64,000 nt of DNA from Anas platyrhynchos (Eukaryota > Chordata > Aves > Anseriformes > Anatidae), in assembly GCF_047663525.1 (NCBI RefSeq), contig NC_092592.1, forward strand, positions 26,779,001 through 26,843,000. Reading direction: 5' to 3'. The translations under genes were made by a program, and so were the position numbers. Shown piece by piece: positions 31,373 through 43,700 of this stretch (its first letter is position 1; every line of letters begins with the position of its first letter). A model generated the notes under the pieces. That model was not told where the DNA came from. It worked only from the letters and a program-made list of their open reading frames with translations, and did not search any database.

Positions 31373-34332
31373 CAGCGTGGAGCCCCTGGCCGCGTGGGAG
31401 CTGGGTTTGTCTGGGAACAGCACCAGGCAGCCCCTGCCAGCACTTCCCAGGCCTCTCCAGCTCTGCTTCGCCCGGGGCGTCCCTCCTGGGGTGCCCCCAC
31501 CCCACCACAGCACCCCGCAGCACCCAGTTGAACCCATGCAGCCCACCCCAAAAACCTGGACTGGGCTTGCCTGGCTGGGGCAGTGCCTGTTCCTGGGTGC
31601 CCCTGGCTGGATGTTGGGGATGCTGGGGACAGCGGTGGCCTTGTCTCCCTGGCCGGAGCGGCAGGAGGATGCTCCGCAGGCAGTTTCCATGGCAGCAGCA
31701 GCGTGGTCCAAGTGCTGCGAGGTGTGGGCTGCAGGACAACCCCCCCCCCCTTGCTTCCCCCTGCTGGAGACATCCTCAGGTGTCCCCTCCTGGTGTGCTC
31801 CTGCCTCCTGCAAGGGACACTGTGGCCCCCTCCAGAGTGCCACAAGGGGACAGGGACCCCTTGCACTGTCACCCTGCCTGCGCCAGGCCCCGAGGCTGGC
31901 CACCCCAGCATGGGGCTGCAGGGCTTTGTATGGCCGTGCCCCCACTTTTCCTGGGCCAGGGAGTTCTTAGGGGTCCTGGGAGCCATCCCAGGTGGGGAGA
32001 GCGCTGCTGGGAGCTGCAGCACCCCACGGCTCTGCACCAGGGGTCCCAGACCCCCACCTGCACCCCAGCCCCGGCTGCCTGGGCATCTTAACCCCCCCGC
32101 ACAGCTCAGGCAGCCGGCCGGCCGCTCTCCACTGATAGCGGGGCTGCCAGAGAGCCTGGATCTGAAGCTGCCGTGCCTGTGCCTCCCAGGGGACGGCAGA
32201 GCGGGCCGGGAGCGCTGCCTGCCTCTCCTTGTCTCTTCATCTGCAGCTGCGTCAGCCGGGGCCGCAGGGAGGCACAGGCTGAAAGGAGCAGAGCGGGAGA
32301 GAAAGGGGCTGTCGGCAGCCCCAGATCCGGCTCCGATCAGAGGCGAGTTGTGCATCCAGCTCCTGCACACAGCATCCTGTTCTGCACCGAGCCCCAGGGA
32401 TGGGAACGGGGAGGAGAGGTGGAAACAAGGCGACCTCGGCTCTGCCCTTGCTCTCCAAGCAGCCTCTTCTCCTCCAGCCCTGCTGCTGGTCACCCACCCA
32501 CGGCCCCGGGGCTCCCGTGTGCTGAGAACTTGCCAGCTGGGCACACACACGGTGCACTACAACAGGGGGGGCTCCCCACAGCTCCCTGCCAGGCTGCGAG
32601 CAGGAGGGGCACCGAGAGCCAGGTACAGCGCAGAGAGCTGCCAGGACAACCCGTGACCCCTGAGCTGTGCGTGTCGGGCTTCTTGTGGGAACACCGGGCA
32701 ATAAATAGGTCACGCTGCACAGCCGGGAGCTGGCACTGAGCTCCCACCGTGCCGGGGAGCCCAACGTGGGCCCACGCTCCCCTGAGCACCCAGCTGATTT
32801 ATTGCTGCAGAGCAAGTGCTCGCGGAGTGCTTTTGATGGAGAAAAGCCCTGGGAGCTGCAGCGGGCACACGGGGGCACACGGGGGCACACGGGGCATCGC
32901 CCATCACAGCACTGTGCGCACGCACCCCAGCTCTCCACGACGCCTGGCCAGGGAGCCTGCAGCAGCCAGGGGAGGGGACTGCGGAGAGCTCGGGGCTGGG
33001 GCAGATTAGATCTGCTTTGCATTATTGCACCAAACACCTGGGGACCCGGCGGCTCGTGACAGCGCTGTATAATGCGAGGAAGCAGCCCACGGTGCGGGCA
33101 GGCGCCGGTGCTGCTGGCGGCTGGCGGGCAGGGAGGCGATGGGGTTGCGGGCCAGCAGCCCTCACCCTGCCCCTGGGAGCACAGGTCTGGCCTGGGGAGG
33201 GGAGCGGGGCTCTCCTGCTCCCTCTGTTCTCCGGCACATGGAAAATGAATGGGCAGGGACAGCAGCGCCTGTGCTGCAGGAATCAATACCGCTCCAGGAG
33301 CAGCCTGGGTGCTCCTCCCTGCGCTCCCCCGGGAGCCTGCCCCCGAGCGCAATCTCCCTGAGCAATCGCTGTTGTCTCCTTCCCTGCACTCTCCTGTTTG
33401 CCAGCCTGCTCAGCAGGACCGTGCCTGATGGCCGTGCAGCAGTGTGGGGGTGTGGGTGATGACCTCTGGGCTGGGGAGCATGCTACCTGGGCAGCCCGGC
33501 TCTTGGGAAACGGGCAGGACAAGCAGGAGAGATGCCTTGGGAGGATACAGGCTGTGCCTTGGCCCAAGTTAGCCCCTGTTGTCACTGTCACAGCCCGAGC
33601 TGATGTGGCTGTGGGCCCTAGGAGGCACCCAGGATGCTACCAGGAGGTGACTCCTGCCTGCCAGCAGTGCCTGGGTCTCCATCCACGCACGTCTCACCCG
33701 GTGCTGGCCATGGCACTGCCACCCATGGGTGACAGCCACTGCTTTTGGTGGACCCTGATTTGAACTGATCCATCTGCGGGACCCACCTGGAGCTGATAAA
33801 TCCTGCAGGAGCCCTGGCAGAGGAGGCTGAGCGGGGCAGGGCGCACATCTCCCTGCCTCTCCACAGCTGCACAGCTCCTCCGATGCCCCACGGGTCCTGC
33901 CAGCCCCAGCTGGCTGCTGGCAGCGCCCAGCTTTCCCCACAGCCTTCGTATCCTTTTCCCCACCTGGGCACAGCCCAAGGCCTCCACCCTGCTGAGACCC
34001 CCCCAGCCAGGCAGCCCCATCCCTGTGCCCCTTTGTGAGGACCCCATGGCCCTGGCCAAGGAGAGCTGATGGGCCCAGGCCCCATGGGTCTCTCCCCAGC
34101 CTTGTGTCCCCTCTGCTGGCACGGGTCAGGGCGGTCCCACACCTCCTCCATGTCCCCAGGTGGGACAAGCCCGGCTCACCCAGGGGGCAGCGTCCTGCAG
34201 GGGACAGGGGCTGCGTCTGCTGCCAGTGCCCTGCCCGAGCCCCCGCAGGTAGGGAGGGAAAGCAGGGACAGGCACGGCAAGGCAGGAGCCGATCGCGGGC
34301 AGATCCGGTTACAGGCAGCACGGGGCAGAGAG

Positions 34333-34402
34333 ATCGGCAGAGAACAGCAATGCAGCAAAAAGGGCTTTTAGTGATAATTAATAATTAACATTTCTAATGA
34401 TG
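34333..34402. promoter_or_regulatory. short A+T-rich island with TAAT cluster
   Basis: Contains gtgataattaataattaac (34370-34389), a dense run of overlapping TAAT/ATTA cores, with sharp compositional edges. Candidate homeodomain-responsive element; inference only. Confidence 0.3.
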
Positions 34403-35071
34403 TCCCGGCGACAGGAAGAGTCCGCGTGGGGACCCGGGGGCACTGCGCACGGGGACAGGAGCGGCTGGGGGCCGTGTGGCGGGGACAGCCAGGGGCAGGG
34501 TGCTGGGGCACTGCCTCCGTGCCCTGCTGCTGCCGAGGGAGTACAGCGAGCCCGTGACGAAAGGAACTGGAAGACGAGGCAAAATGCACCTTGGGTTTGA
34601 CCTGGCCCCAGTGCCAGCACCTCGCCAGGGGCTGCCAGGCTGGCTGGCAGGAGGAAGGGACGCAGGGAGGGCCGTGAGGATGTCACGGGTGGGAGGCAGC
34701 AGCCCCTGTGCTCCTGGGACAGGCGAGTGCCGTGGGACAGTGACAGGGAGGGGACAGCAGGGAGGAGAGGCACGGAGCGAGGAGCTGCCAAGCGTGGGCA
34801 TCCATCACCCGCAGGCTGTGAGCCACCGTGCGAGGGGTGCGCAGTCATGGGAGAGGCAACAGCCATCCTAGGAGGCACCAGGAGAGGCATTGCTGGCAGG
34901 GCTGGGGACTCGCTTGTGGCCCTCTGTGGGTCTCGGGGACCTGCCCGTGCTGGGAGGAGAGGAGCAGAGACGTCGCAGGGCTGCCGGGGGAGGCAGAGCC
35001 CGGGGGACCCGCAGCAGGAGGCCGGCGGCTCGTGCATGGCACAGCGCAGGCTGCGGGGGAACAGAGCGCTC

Positions 35072-35192
35072 ACTATAAATACATCAGCGGGGTAAACGCC
35101 AGGGAGGAGAAGAGCTATTTCAGCTAAAAGACAACATTAGCACAGGAACAACTGGGGATAAATTATCCATGAATACATTTAGGGTGGAAATT
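35072..35192. promoter_or_regulatory. A+T-rich island, candidate conserved noncoding element
   Basis: Begins with ctataaatac and includes gagctatttcagct and gggataaattatccatg (the last is near-palindromic). No exon signals beside the TATA-like word. Function unknown. Confidence 0.3.
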
Positions 35193-37365
35193 AGACCCTC
35201 GGAGCGGGGAGGTCCCAGCACAGCCCCCTCCGGAGAAGGAAGCGGGGCCAGGAGCCAGGGGCAGCTCAGCAGCCGAGGGATCCTGCAGCGTGCTGCTGGC
35301 GACATCATGCACCCTCTTCCACGGTCAAAAAGCAGCGAGGGTGCGTGGTGAGGCCTGGCAGGCTCTGCCCGAGCTGTGCTGGCAGCCACGGGCCAGGGCA
35401 GGGGATGCAGCAAGGAGAGGTGTGCATGCAGCGTGCACGGTGTGTGCATGGTGTGTGCGTGCTGGGTGTGCGCACAGGCTGCACGGGTGCTTGGGCGCTG
35501 TGCTGGGTGCTCACCGGGCTGTGTGCAGGTGCCTCGGCCCTCACAATGCTCCAAAAAGAGCAACGCCAGCCCCAGGAAAGTGTCCTGGAGGACAGTGCTC
35601 GGAGTCAGCATTGCTCTGCTCACCTGCACCCAGTCCGTGCTGCACCACCTGGGGTTTGCTGGAGGGGACACACTGGGGGGCCATGAACCCAGCTGGCCCC
35701 GAGCTGATTCCTGTCCTGCTGGGGGATGAGCCACCAGGCACAGGGCTGCAGGGAGCCAGGGGATGGGTCGGCAAGGATGGGATGAGCACCCGAGGGCCAC
35801 TGGTCCCAGCACCAGAAGAAGAGAGCCTCCCCGAGCCTGCCGGCAGTCCTCCGTGGAGCTCAGGCTCCCTTCCCCCCGCAGCATGTCTCGCTGCCGCCTC
35901 GCTCTAATTTCCTGTCCATTGTCCCCAGCGCAGGCAGGCTCCGTGCTGTGCGCCCTGCCTCGCCTCCCCGGCACAGCCCGGCTCATCTCCTGCCCACCCT
36001 CCACTCCCCTCTGCAGCTCCTGAGTGCTCGCCCGTGTCCCCAGCCAGCACGGGGCACAGGAGCACGGCCACCACGGTTATGGTCCTGCTCTTGTGCCCCC
36101 AGAGAAATGTCCCAGCCCATGGGGAGGGTCCTGGGGGGCAGCAGGTATCGGGGGGCACCCTGCAGCCCCACACACATGCCCCAGCCCCATGTGGATGGTG
36201 CGTTCACAGTCACTGCGTGCTGCAGCTGGCTTGCTGCCTGTGTTTGTTTTCTGTACCTGCTGCTCGCCAGGAGGGTGTTGGAAGAGTTTGTGTGAATAAT
36301 TAGCGGGGTGGTTACCAAACTGGGGACGAGCTAACGGCTCAGCGGGGCACTGGGCTCAGGCGGGTGCTTGCCCCAAGTGTACACACGTGTGCAAGGCTGC
36401 AGGCACAGCGCGCCCACAGCTCTGGGGCACACAAGGACACACGAGCACAGCATTGCATGCACGTGCACACTCACACCAGATTTGCCTGGCATCCTGGCCT
36501 CTCCATGGTGAACACTGAGGGCAGCAGTGGTTCCTGCCCCACAGCAGGTTCCCACACCTGGCCACCATCCTGCTAGCCGTGGGGACCCACTGAAGGCATC
36601 CGTGCAGAAGCCCTCTGCTCAGGCAGGCACCCTGTGAGAGGGTGCTGGAAATGCAGTGGAGGGGTACTTGATGCTCACGTGGAAGCACCACCGTGGGAGA
36701 CAAGCACCGGGACTGAGAGCTCTCGAATCCAGCAGGGAGAGGAGAACTGGGACAAACAGGCAGAAGCTGCAGCCAGCCATGTTCCGGTGAGGAACAAGGG
36801 GTTCAGCAGGGCACAAGAGCAGCCACTAGAAGCAGCCCAGACCAGTACAAGTGGTGTGGCTGCAGCCTCAGCTGCCTGCGGATGTGCTGTGGTGGGGTGA
36901 CCCAGGCAGTGCCCCGCCAGTGCTGTCCCCATCCCTGCCACAGCCCCTTTCCACATCGGAGAGCTCTGTGCCCAGTCCCACAGTGGCTGCTGGTGAGGTT
37001 TTGGCAAGTCCATGGCTTGTATGGTGGAGATGGGGCCCCTACCACATGCTGCCCGACAGGGCACAGCTGCTCCAGGCCCCCCAGGGCGGGTGGCAGCAGT
37101 GGAATGGCACCCACGGGCCATGCAGGTGAGGGCATGGGGAGGAATGCTGAGTGCTCAGGTGCAGCTTCGGGGGCTTCCCTGTCACCTCCCTGCCTACAGT
37201 CACACTGCCCTTGTCCCCAAGGCAGAGGGGACAGGGCAGATCTATCCCTTGTCCCTCACTGTGCCCTGGGTGGAAATCCCCGTGGGGGCTGCCTGCAGGG
37301 GGGGGGGCTCCGCTCCTGAGCACCTGGACCTGTGTCCCTGGGGGTCTTGGGGTCAGCAGGGTGGG

Positions 37366-37420
37366 GTGGGATGGGATGGGATGGGATGGGATGGGATGGG
37401 ATGGGATGGGATGGGATGGG
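37366..37420 (+). repeat. (GGGAT)n array upstream of CRTAC1
   Basis: About eleven copies of TGGGA/GGGAT, degrading to gggtcgggtcg at its right end. It is the same pentamer as the large array at 54.6 kb but in the opposite orientation, about 220 bp before the CRTAC1 CCAAT boxes. Confidence 0.93.
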
Positions 37421-37590
37421 TCGGGTCGAGCCACCGCCCCGTGAAGGTTACGAGCCACACTCCCGGCGCATCCCCCAGCGGGTCCCCCCGTAATATTTCG
37501 GCTCCGTATCGAGCGGCGCTGCCCGGCCGTGCTTCCACTGCAATTTCGGGCAGTAAATCAGCGCGGCGCAGCCCCACCTCCCCGCTCTCC

Positions 37591-37644
37591 ATTGGCAGCG
37601 GCGCCCCTCGCCCCGCTCATTGGCGAGCCCCGGCCCTACATAAA
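37591..37644 (+). promoter_or_regulatory. CRTAC1: CRTAC1 core promoter: two CCAAT boxes and TATA-like box
   Basis: Inverted CCAAT boxes (ATTGG) at 37591-37595 and 37619-37623 lie 28 bp apart. A TATA-like CATAAA at 37639-37644 predicts a start near 37670, about 50 nt before the first in-frame ATG. Confidence 0.65.
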
Positions 37645-37721
37645 GCCCGCTCGGGCGGCCCGAGCCGTCGGGAGCCGGGCGCCGAGGAGCCGGAGGCGGG
37701 CGGCGAGGAGGGCGCTGCGGG

Positions 37722-40700
37722 ATGCGCTCCCCCCGCCGCCGCCGCGGGGGCACCGGGCAGCCCCCCGCGCCCGTGAGTAGGGGGCGCGCCCCCGCGTCCC
37801 GACCCCGGTTCCCTCCCCCGGTAACTTTGTCGGGGACTTGGGGTGGCGAGGGAAGTTGGGAGCCGGTGTGGGGAGGGGGCGCCGGTGGGCTTGGGGGGGT
37901 GCGAGAGGGGGCGTGGGGTGCGCGGTGGGCTTGGGGGCGCTGGGGACGTGGCGGTGGCGAGGGGCAGAGGGGAGAAAGGGGGAGCCCCTCTCGCGGGGGT
38001 ATTCCCACCGGGTGGGGGGCGTGGGGAGAGGGGTCTCGGTGTGTCTGGCTGTGCGGGAAGGGGCTGGTGGTGCTGCCCCAGCCAAGCCCCCCAAGGACCC
38101 GGTGTCCCCTCGGGCTGAGCTCCGAGGCTGAGGTGACTGCTCGTCTCCACACTGCATTAGCTGCTGCTGGCTGAGCCCCAGCGTGCCGGGTCCGGCGCTG
38201 AGGAGTCCTGCATGGGAGGGGACAGGGATGGGGACAGGCAGGAGCTGGGGGCTTCGGGCCACTCAGAAGCCCCCCTGGTGGGATGCGAGCCTGGGCCGGG
38301 GTCTGCAAGGGGGACATGGAAGGGAGCAGCACCGAGCCTGGCCCGGGGCACACGGCTTCAGCTGGAGTGTTGGCACTGCAGGGTCTGGGCTGCTTGGGGT
38401 CGAGGTGTCATGGGAGGGGTGCTGCTGGCATCCCCGGGGTACCACGGCCCCTTGGGGAGAGGGGCAGCGAGTCTGCAGGACACCTCCCAGCCCTCCTCTG
38501 CCCTGGGAGGCACAGCGGTGGCGGGAGGGGCAGAGCCATGTCCCTGGGACACGGGGCACTGTCGTGGTACCGTGTTGTCACCTCTTTGGGGTGTGACGGG
38601 GCCCTTGCTGCGCGGTGTCACGCGGTGTTAGAGCAGTGCTAGTGGTGGCTGTGGCCCGGGATGGGATGCTGCTGCAGTGGTGGGGCGTGACGCCACTGGG
38701 ACGTGCGGCACGGCAGGCGGCGATGCCACGGTGGGACACAGGATGGGGTGGCCGTGCGGGCAGCCAGCTCCTGTCCCCCTGTGCTGAGGGTCACGGGGAC
38801 GTGCATGGGGAGCCCTGCGGGTATCATCACCCAGCTGTGGTGAGGGGTTTGTGGGGTGCGACCCCCTGCCTGGTCCCACACACCCTGCTGCTATCCCAGC
38901 CCCAGCCCATCCTCCTGGAGGTGGCCATGCATGGGGATGGAAGGGCCCTGAGCCATGTCCCTGCCATGGAGCAGCTGTGGGGCCAGCGCCCTGTCCCCGT
39001 GTGGGCACCCATGGCGCTTCCTGCCATGCCCCCATCCTCCGCAGCTCGGCTCGGTGCCACCAGGCTCCGCAACACAGAGCAAGGTGCCCTGGGGTGACCG
39101 CAGCTCCTGGGGTCACCTTGCCTTCAGAAACCACGCCGTGAGCCAGGGTTAGGACATGACAGGACTGAGCCCTGTGCCAGCTGCATGAGCAGGGCCTGGC
39201 ATCCTCAAAGCCCTGGTGGAGGCTCCTGCCATGCTGGGAGGCACGGGGCCTCTCCCATCCGCCAGAGGAGCTTGGATCTTCCTCCCTCTTTCCCAAAATG
39301 GCCTGGCTCCGGGCCGGGCAGCCCCCACCGTGGCACCCAGCACCGGATCCGTGGGGAAGGGCCCTTTGTCCCCAATCAGGAGCATTGTTTCCTCCTGGAA
39401 AAGCTCCATCCAACTTGGAGGGAAGCTGTCTGCAGCTGGATGGGGCGGGGGGGGCACACGGGGAGCGGGCCAAGCTGCGGAGAGGGGGAGCTGGAGGAGA
39501 GGCAGAGCCCTGCCTGGGGACAGCCACCCACCCGTCCCTGCAGGCTAGGGACAGAGAGAGGGATTTGGGGTCACGGGGCAGCCCTGCACCCGTGCGTGGG
39601 TAGCTTGTCCTAGTGAGCCTGGGTGGGCTGGGGGGAAAAAACTCCCTTTCCCTTGCCGCTGGACACCCTGCTGCTCCTGGGGAAGTGGGGACAGCAGCCA
39701 AATGGCACCACAGAGCCGTGTCCCCTGCTGGGCCACCCAGCTGTCCCTCCAGACCCTCCTGCTCCCAGCCAGCTCACGGGACCGTACCCATTGCCGGGGA
39801 TGTGCAGCTCGCTGCCACTGGGGTTTTGTCCCCCGGAGGGGACTGCCTGCCCCATGGGTGGCTGTCCCCAGTGCCACCTCGCTTGTCACCTGCACTACAG
39901 CCAGGTCAGAGCCAGCTCCAGAAGCTCCGCAGCCCTGCCAGCAGTGCTGGCAGCCACAGCTCTGCGCAGCCCGGGTTAATCGAGCCTCTCCTCCCGGCAC
40001 CTCCTGCCCGTGGCCACATCCCTGCGCACACACACACCTTCCCTGCCAGCCGGGGGGAGCTGGCCCTGCAGGATCCCCAGGAGGAACGGCACCAGCCTGG
40101 GCGAGGGGAGCCTGAGGGGAGGCCTCATGGTGGCTGCAGCTCCTCAGGAGGGGAGCGGAGGGGCAGGCGCTGAGCTCTGCTCTCTGGGGACAGCGACAGG
40201 ACCCGAGGGGACGGCATGGAGCTGGGACAGGGGAGGGTCAGGCTGGGGGTTAGGGAAAGGGTCTGCACCCAGGGGGTGGTTGGGGACTGGGACGGGATGC
40301 CCAGGGATGAGGGCGCAGCACCGAGCCTGACAGAGGTCAAGAAATGTTTGGATAATTCAGATGTACAGTCTGATTTTTGGTGGTCCCAACTTGGGACCTT
40401 CTGTGGGTCAGGATGGGGAAACTGAGGCACACCAGAGTCACCCCTCTGTGTTCCTGTGGCCTTCCCAGCTCCGGAGGTTTGGCCGGGCAGGGCACCACCT
40501 CCCCAGCCAGGTGACTGCCAGCTCCCCCTGCCGAGCCCAGCACCAGATCCACATCTCCTCCTGCCAGGATCCTGGGTGCCCGCAGCCCCTTGGGGCAGGG
40601 CGAGCCGTGGCTGAGCCCAGCTTTGTCAGCACCGGGTCCCTCCCATGGGATGTGCTCAACCCCGCTCCCAGCCCCACACTGCTGGCCCGAGGAGCCCGGA

Positions 40701-43700
40701 GGGTGAGCAGCAGCCAGGCAGGGCAGTGCACATGGGGGGCTTGGGGCTGGAGAAATGAGGGGCTGTGGGATGGGGGGCGAGGAGGGGAAAGAGAGCAGCT
40801 CCCGTGCGAGGGCAGAGGGGGGCTGAGGCTCCACGGAGCGGGGAGCCCACAGGCTGCAGGTCTCCCCCAGGTGCCCAGGATGCTGGCGCTGTGCCTGCTG
40901 TCCCTGGCCTGGCTCAGCGAGGGCTCGCAGCGCAGCGAGCCCATGTTCACCGCCGTCACCCACCGCCTCCTGCCACCCGACTACGACAGCAACCCCACGC
41001 AGCTCAACTACGGCGTGGCCGTCACCGACCTGGATGCTGACGGTGACTTCGAGATCGTGGTGGCGGGGTGAGTAGGGGTACCCACACGTGGCACCTTGGG
41101 GACAGCGGGATGTGGTGGCCCCGCAGGGACAGGAGCTCCTCGCAGCACCATGTCCCAGTGCTGGCAGCATCCCTGCTGATCCTCTTACTTGCTCAAACTC
41201 TGTTTTCTCCAAAAAAATCGCACGTGGTGCCCAGCTGAGCACTCTGACTGTGGAAGGCTTACAGCTCTGCTAATCCCCATCCCCTGCCGAGCCCCTCCAG
41301 CCGGCAGGAGGTGTGAGGTGCCCTGGTGTCCCTGCTGGCGGGGCGTCTGCATGGGGTCTAACAGGTGCCTTGAGCCCCGCTCTGGGGCCAGGTACCCTCT
41401 GCAGGGTGCTGGAAGCTTCCCAGTGGCCGGGTCCCACCCCGCAGCGCACAGCCAGCGTGTCCCCGAGCCGGCTCGGCTCCGCTGACAGGACTCAGCGCTC
41501 TCTGGAGATTCGCTTAATTGGCTGGAGGTTTTTTATAGCCCTTTAGTGGTGTGATGGCTCGGAAGGGCTGGCAGGAACCGGGGAGGCAGGAGCCGTGTGC
41601 TGCGCTGCCCCAGCATCAGAGCGGGGCTGGACGCGGAGCAGCTGCTGCCAGCGGGTCCCAGCCGTGGGGACAGCAACACGGGCTGGGTGTGCATGTGTGC
41701 AGCACGCTCCTCCACGAGGGAGGCTTGCACATGCACGTGCCCTCACCTGGAGGGGGAAATCCCTCACCCGTGAGCCCTGCCTGGCTGTCCCTCGCTGGCA
41801 CAGGACAGCCACATGGCCATGAGCTGCTGGGTTGGCTCAGGAGCCTGCTGCCCCTGCGAGGGGGGCTCATCCCTGCAGGGGCTGGGGGTGTCTGCCCAAG
41901 GGAGCACCAAGCCTGGGCAGCTGGGGCTCCCCGGGGGTGCACAGGCCACTGCTGGCAGCCAGCGGTGGTTTTGTAAGCAGCAGTGCCCGTTGTGTAACTT
42001 GTTTACTGGTGTGCAGGGCGGGAGCAGGGGGGAGCCTGCGGGGCGCAGCGTGCCGAGAGGATTTGCCCTGCGTGCTGCCTGCCCTGCCCTGCCAAAGGCT
42101 GCAGGCAGGGACCTGTGCCCCATCCTGCTGGGCAGACACGGGATGCCCGATATGTGCTGGAGGGGGCCCAGGCTGAGCCCTCCCTGTGGGCAGGCAGACC
42201 CACATCTGGGTGCTGAGGGCAGCCTGGGTCCCTCGGCCACCACAAACCACGCAGCTCCTTGCCCTGCCCATCGTGGGGAGTGCGCAGTGCCAGGGGACAC
42301 GGGGACAGGACAGGGGCTTTCCTCCCGTCCCCTACCCCTGGGGACCCATCTCCTGCTTGCACCCACAGGTACAACGGCCCGAACCTGGTGCTCAAGTACG
42401 ACAAGGCGCGGGGCCGGCTGGTGAACGTGGCGGAGGACGAGCGCAGCTCCCCTTACTACGCGCTGCGGGACCGGCAGGGCAACGCCATCGGCGTGACCGC
42501 CTGTGACATCGACGGGGACGGCCGCGAGGAGGTTTACTTCCTCAACACCAACAACGCCTTCTCCGGTGAGCCCCGGCAGGGGGGAGGCTCCCGGCACGGC
42601 TGCCCGCGACCTTCGGCGCGTGAGGGATGTGTGCGGGCTGGAGTTAATTTCTCAGTTGAGTGGCTCCATTGATTGATGGCAGCGCGGGCGGGACGCGGAG
42701 CCCGGCCAGCTGCTGAGTCAGCGCTTCCCACTGCCCACCGCCCTCCCCGCGGCACCCCGAGAGGGACAGCAGTGTCCCCTCGCCGCTGGGGATGAGTGCT
42801 CTGGATGTTGTGCTGCCAGTCCCGGTGTGCCTGGCAGCAGCCGTGCCCTCTGGACAAAGCCAGGGGCTGATCCTGCCCTGCTGGTGCTGTCCCAGCTCCT
42901 GGGGGTGCCCCTCTTTGGGAGGAGACTTTTGTGCCCCGAGCTGGCACCAGGCATCCCCAGAGCTCCCCGTGTCTCTGCTCCAACCCATCTCTGCCCTGTC
43001 CCCATCCCACGGCAGCAGATGCATGTCCCTGATTCCCCCAGTTACTCAGGCTGCTGGCACACCTGTCCCTAAACCCGGCGCTGCCACGGCACTGTGCCGG
43101 GCAGCACAGCTCGCTGCCTGCGCCTGGCACCACAGCCATTTCTGCCTTCCCAGGGATGATCTACGGGGCTGTGCCCTGCTGGGACACATTTTACCTTAAT
43201 GAGTTGTTTCTTCTCTCCGTCTCCTGGTGGCACTTCAGAGCCACGGGAGCTCTCCCAGTGCCGTGAGCAGGGGGCTGGGATGCTCGCCTCGCCATGGGGT
43301 GCCCCGCACCGATCCTGCTCTCGGGGAGCAAACTGGGATCTGGCACCACCAGCTCACGTCCCAGGGGCTGCACGCAGGGCTCGGGGGGGGGATGTCTGCG
43401 CAGCCCCCTGACCCGTGCTCCCCCAGGCATGGCCACCTACACGGACAAGCTCTTCAAGCTCCGCAACGGGCGCTGGGAGGACCTGCTGAGCGACAAGGTG
43501 AACCGGGACGTGGCCAGCCGCTTCGCCGGCCGCTCCGTCGCCTGCGTGGACCGGACGGTGAGCAGGCAGGGCAGGGTGGCCAGGGGGTGTCCCCATGTCC
43601 CCGCTGCCCAACCAGCCCCCGGGACCTCTCGCCTCGCGTGGGCACCGTCCCCATCCCACCCTTGCCAGGGCTGAGGGTGTCCCCCCCTCCCAGCAGCCGG

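Larger units (their letters stand above)
30360..37580. other. gene-poor interval between R3HCC1L and CRTAC1 promoters
   Basis: About 7.2 kb between two divergently transcribed genes. I find no exon chain or mobile element. It includes a GGGA/GGAA repeat (30566-30596), a short C-run (31740-31751), three copies of an 11-bp GGGGGCACACG unit (about 32864-32896), several A+T-rich islands listed separately, and the GGGAT array at 37366. It probably holds CRTAC1 or R3HCC1L regulatory DNA, but that is inference. Confidence 0.5.
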
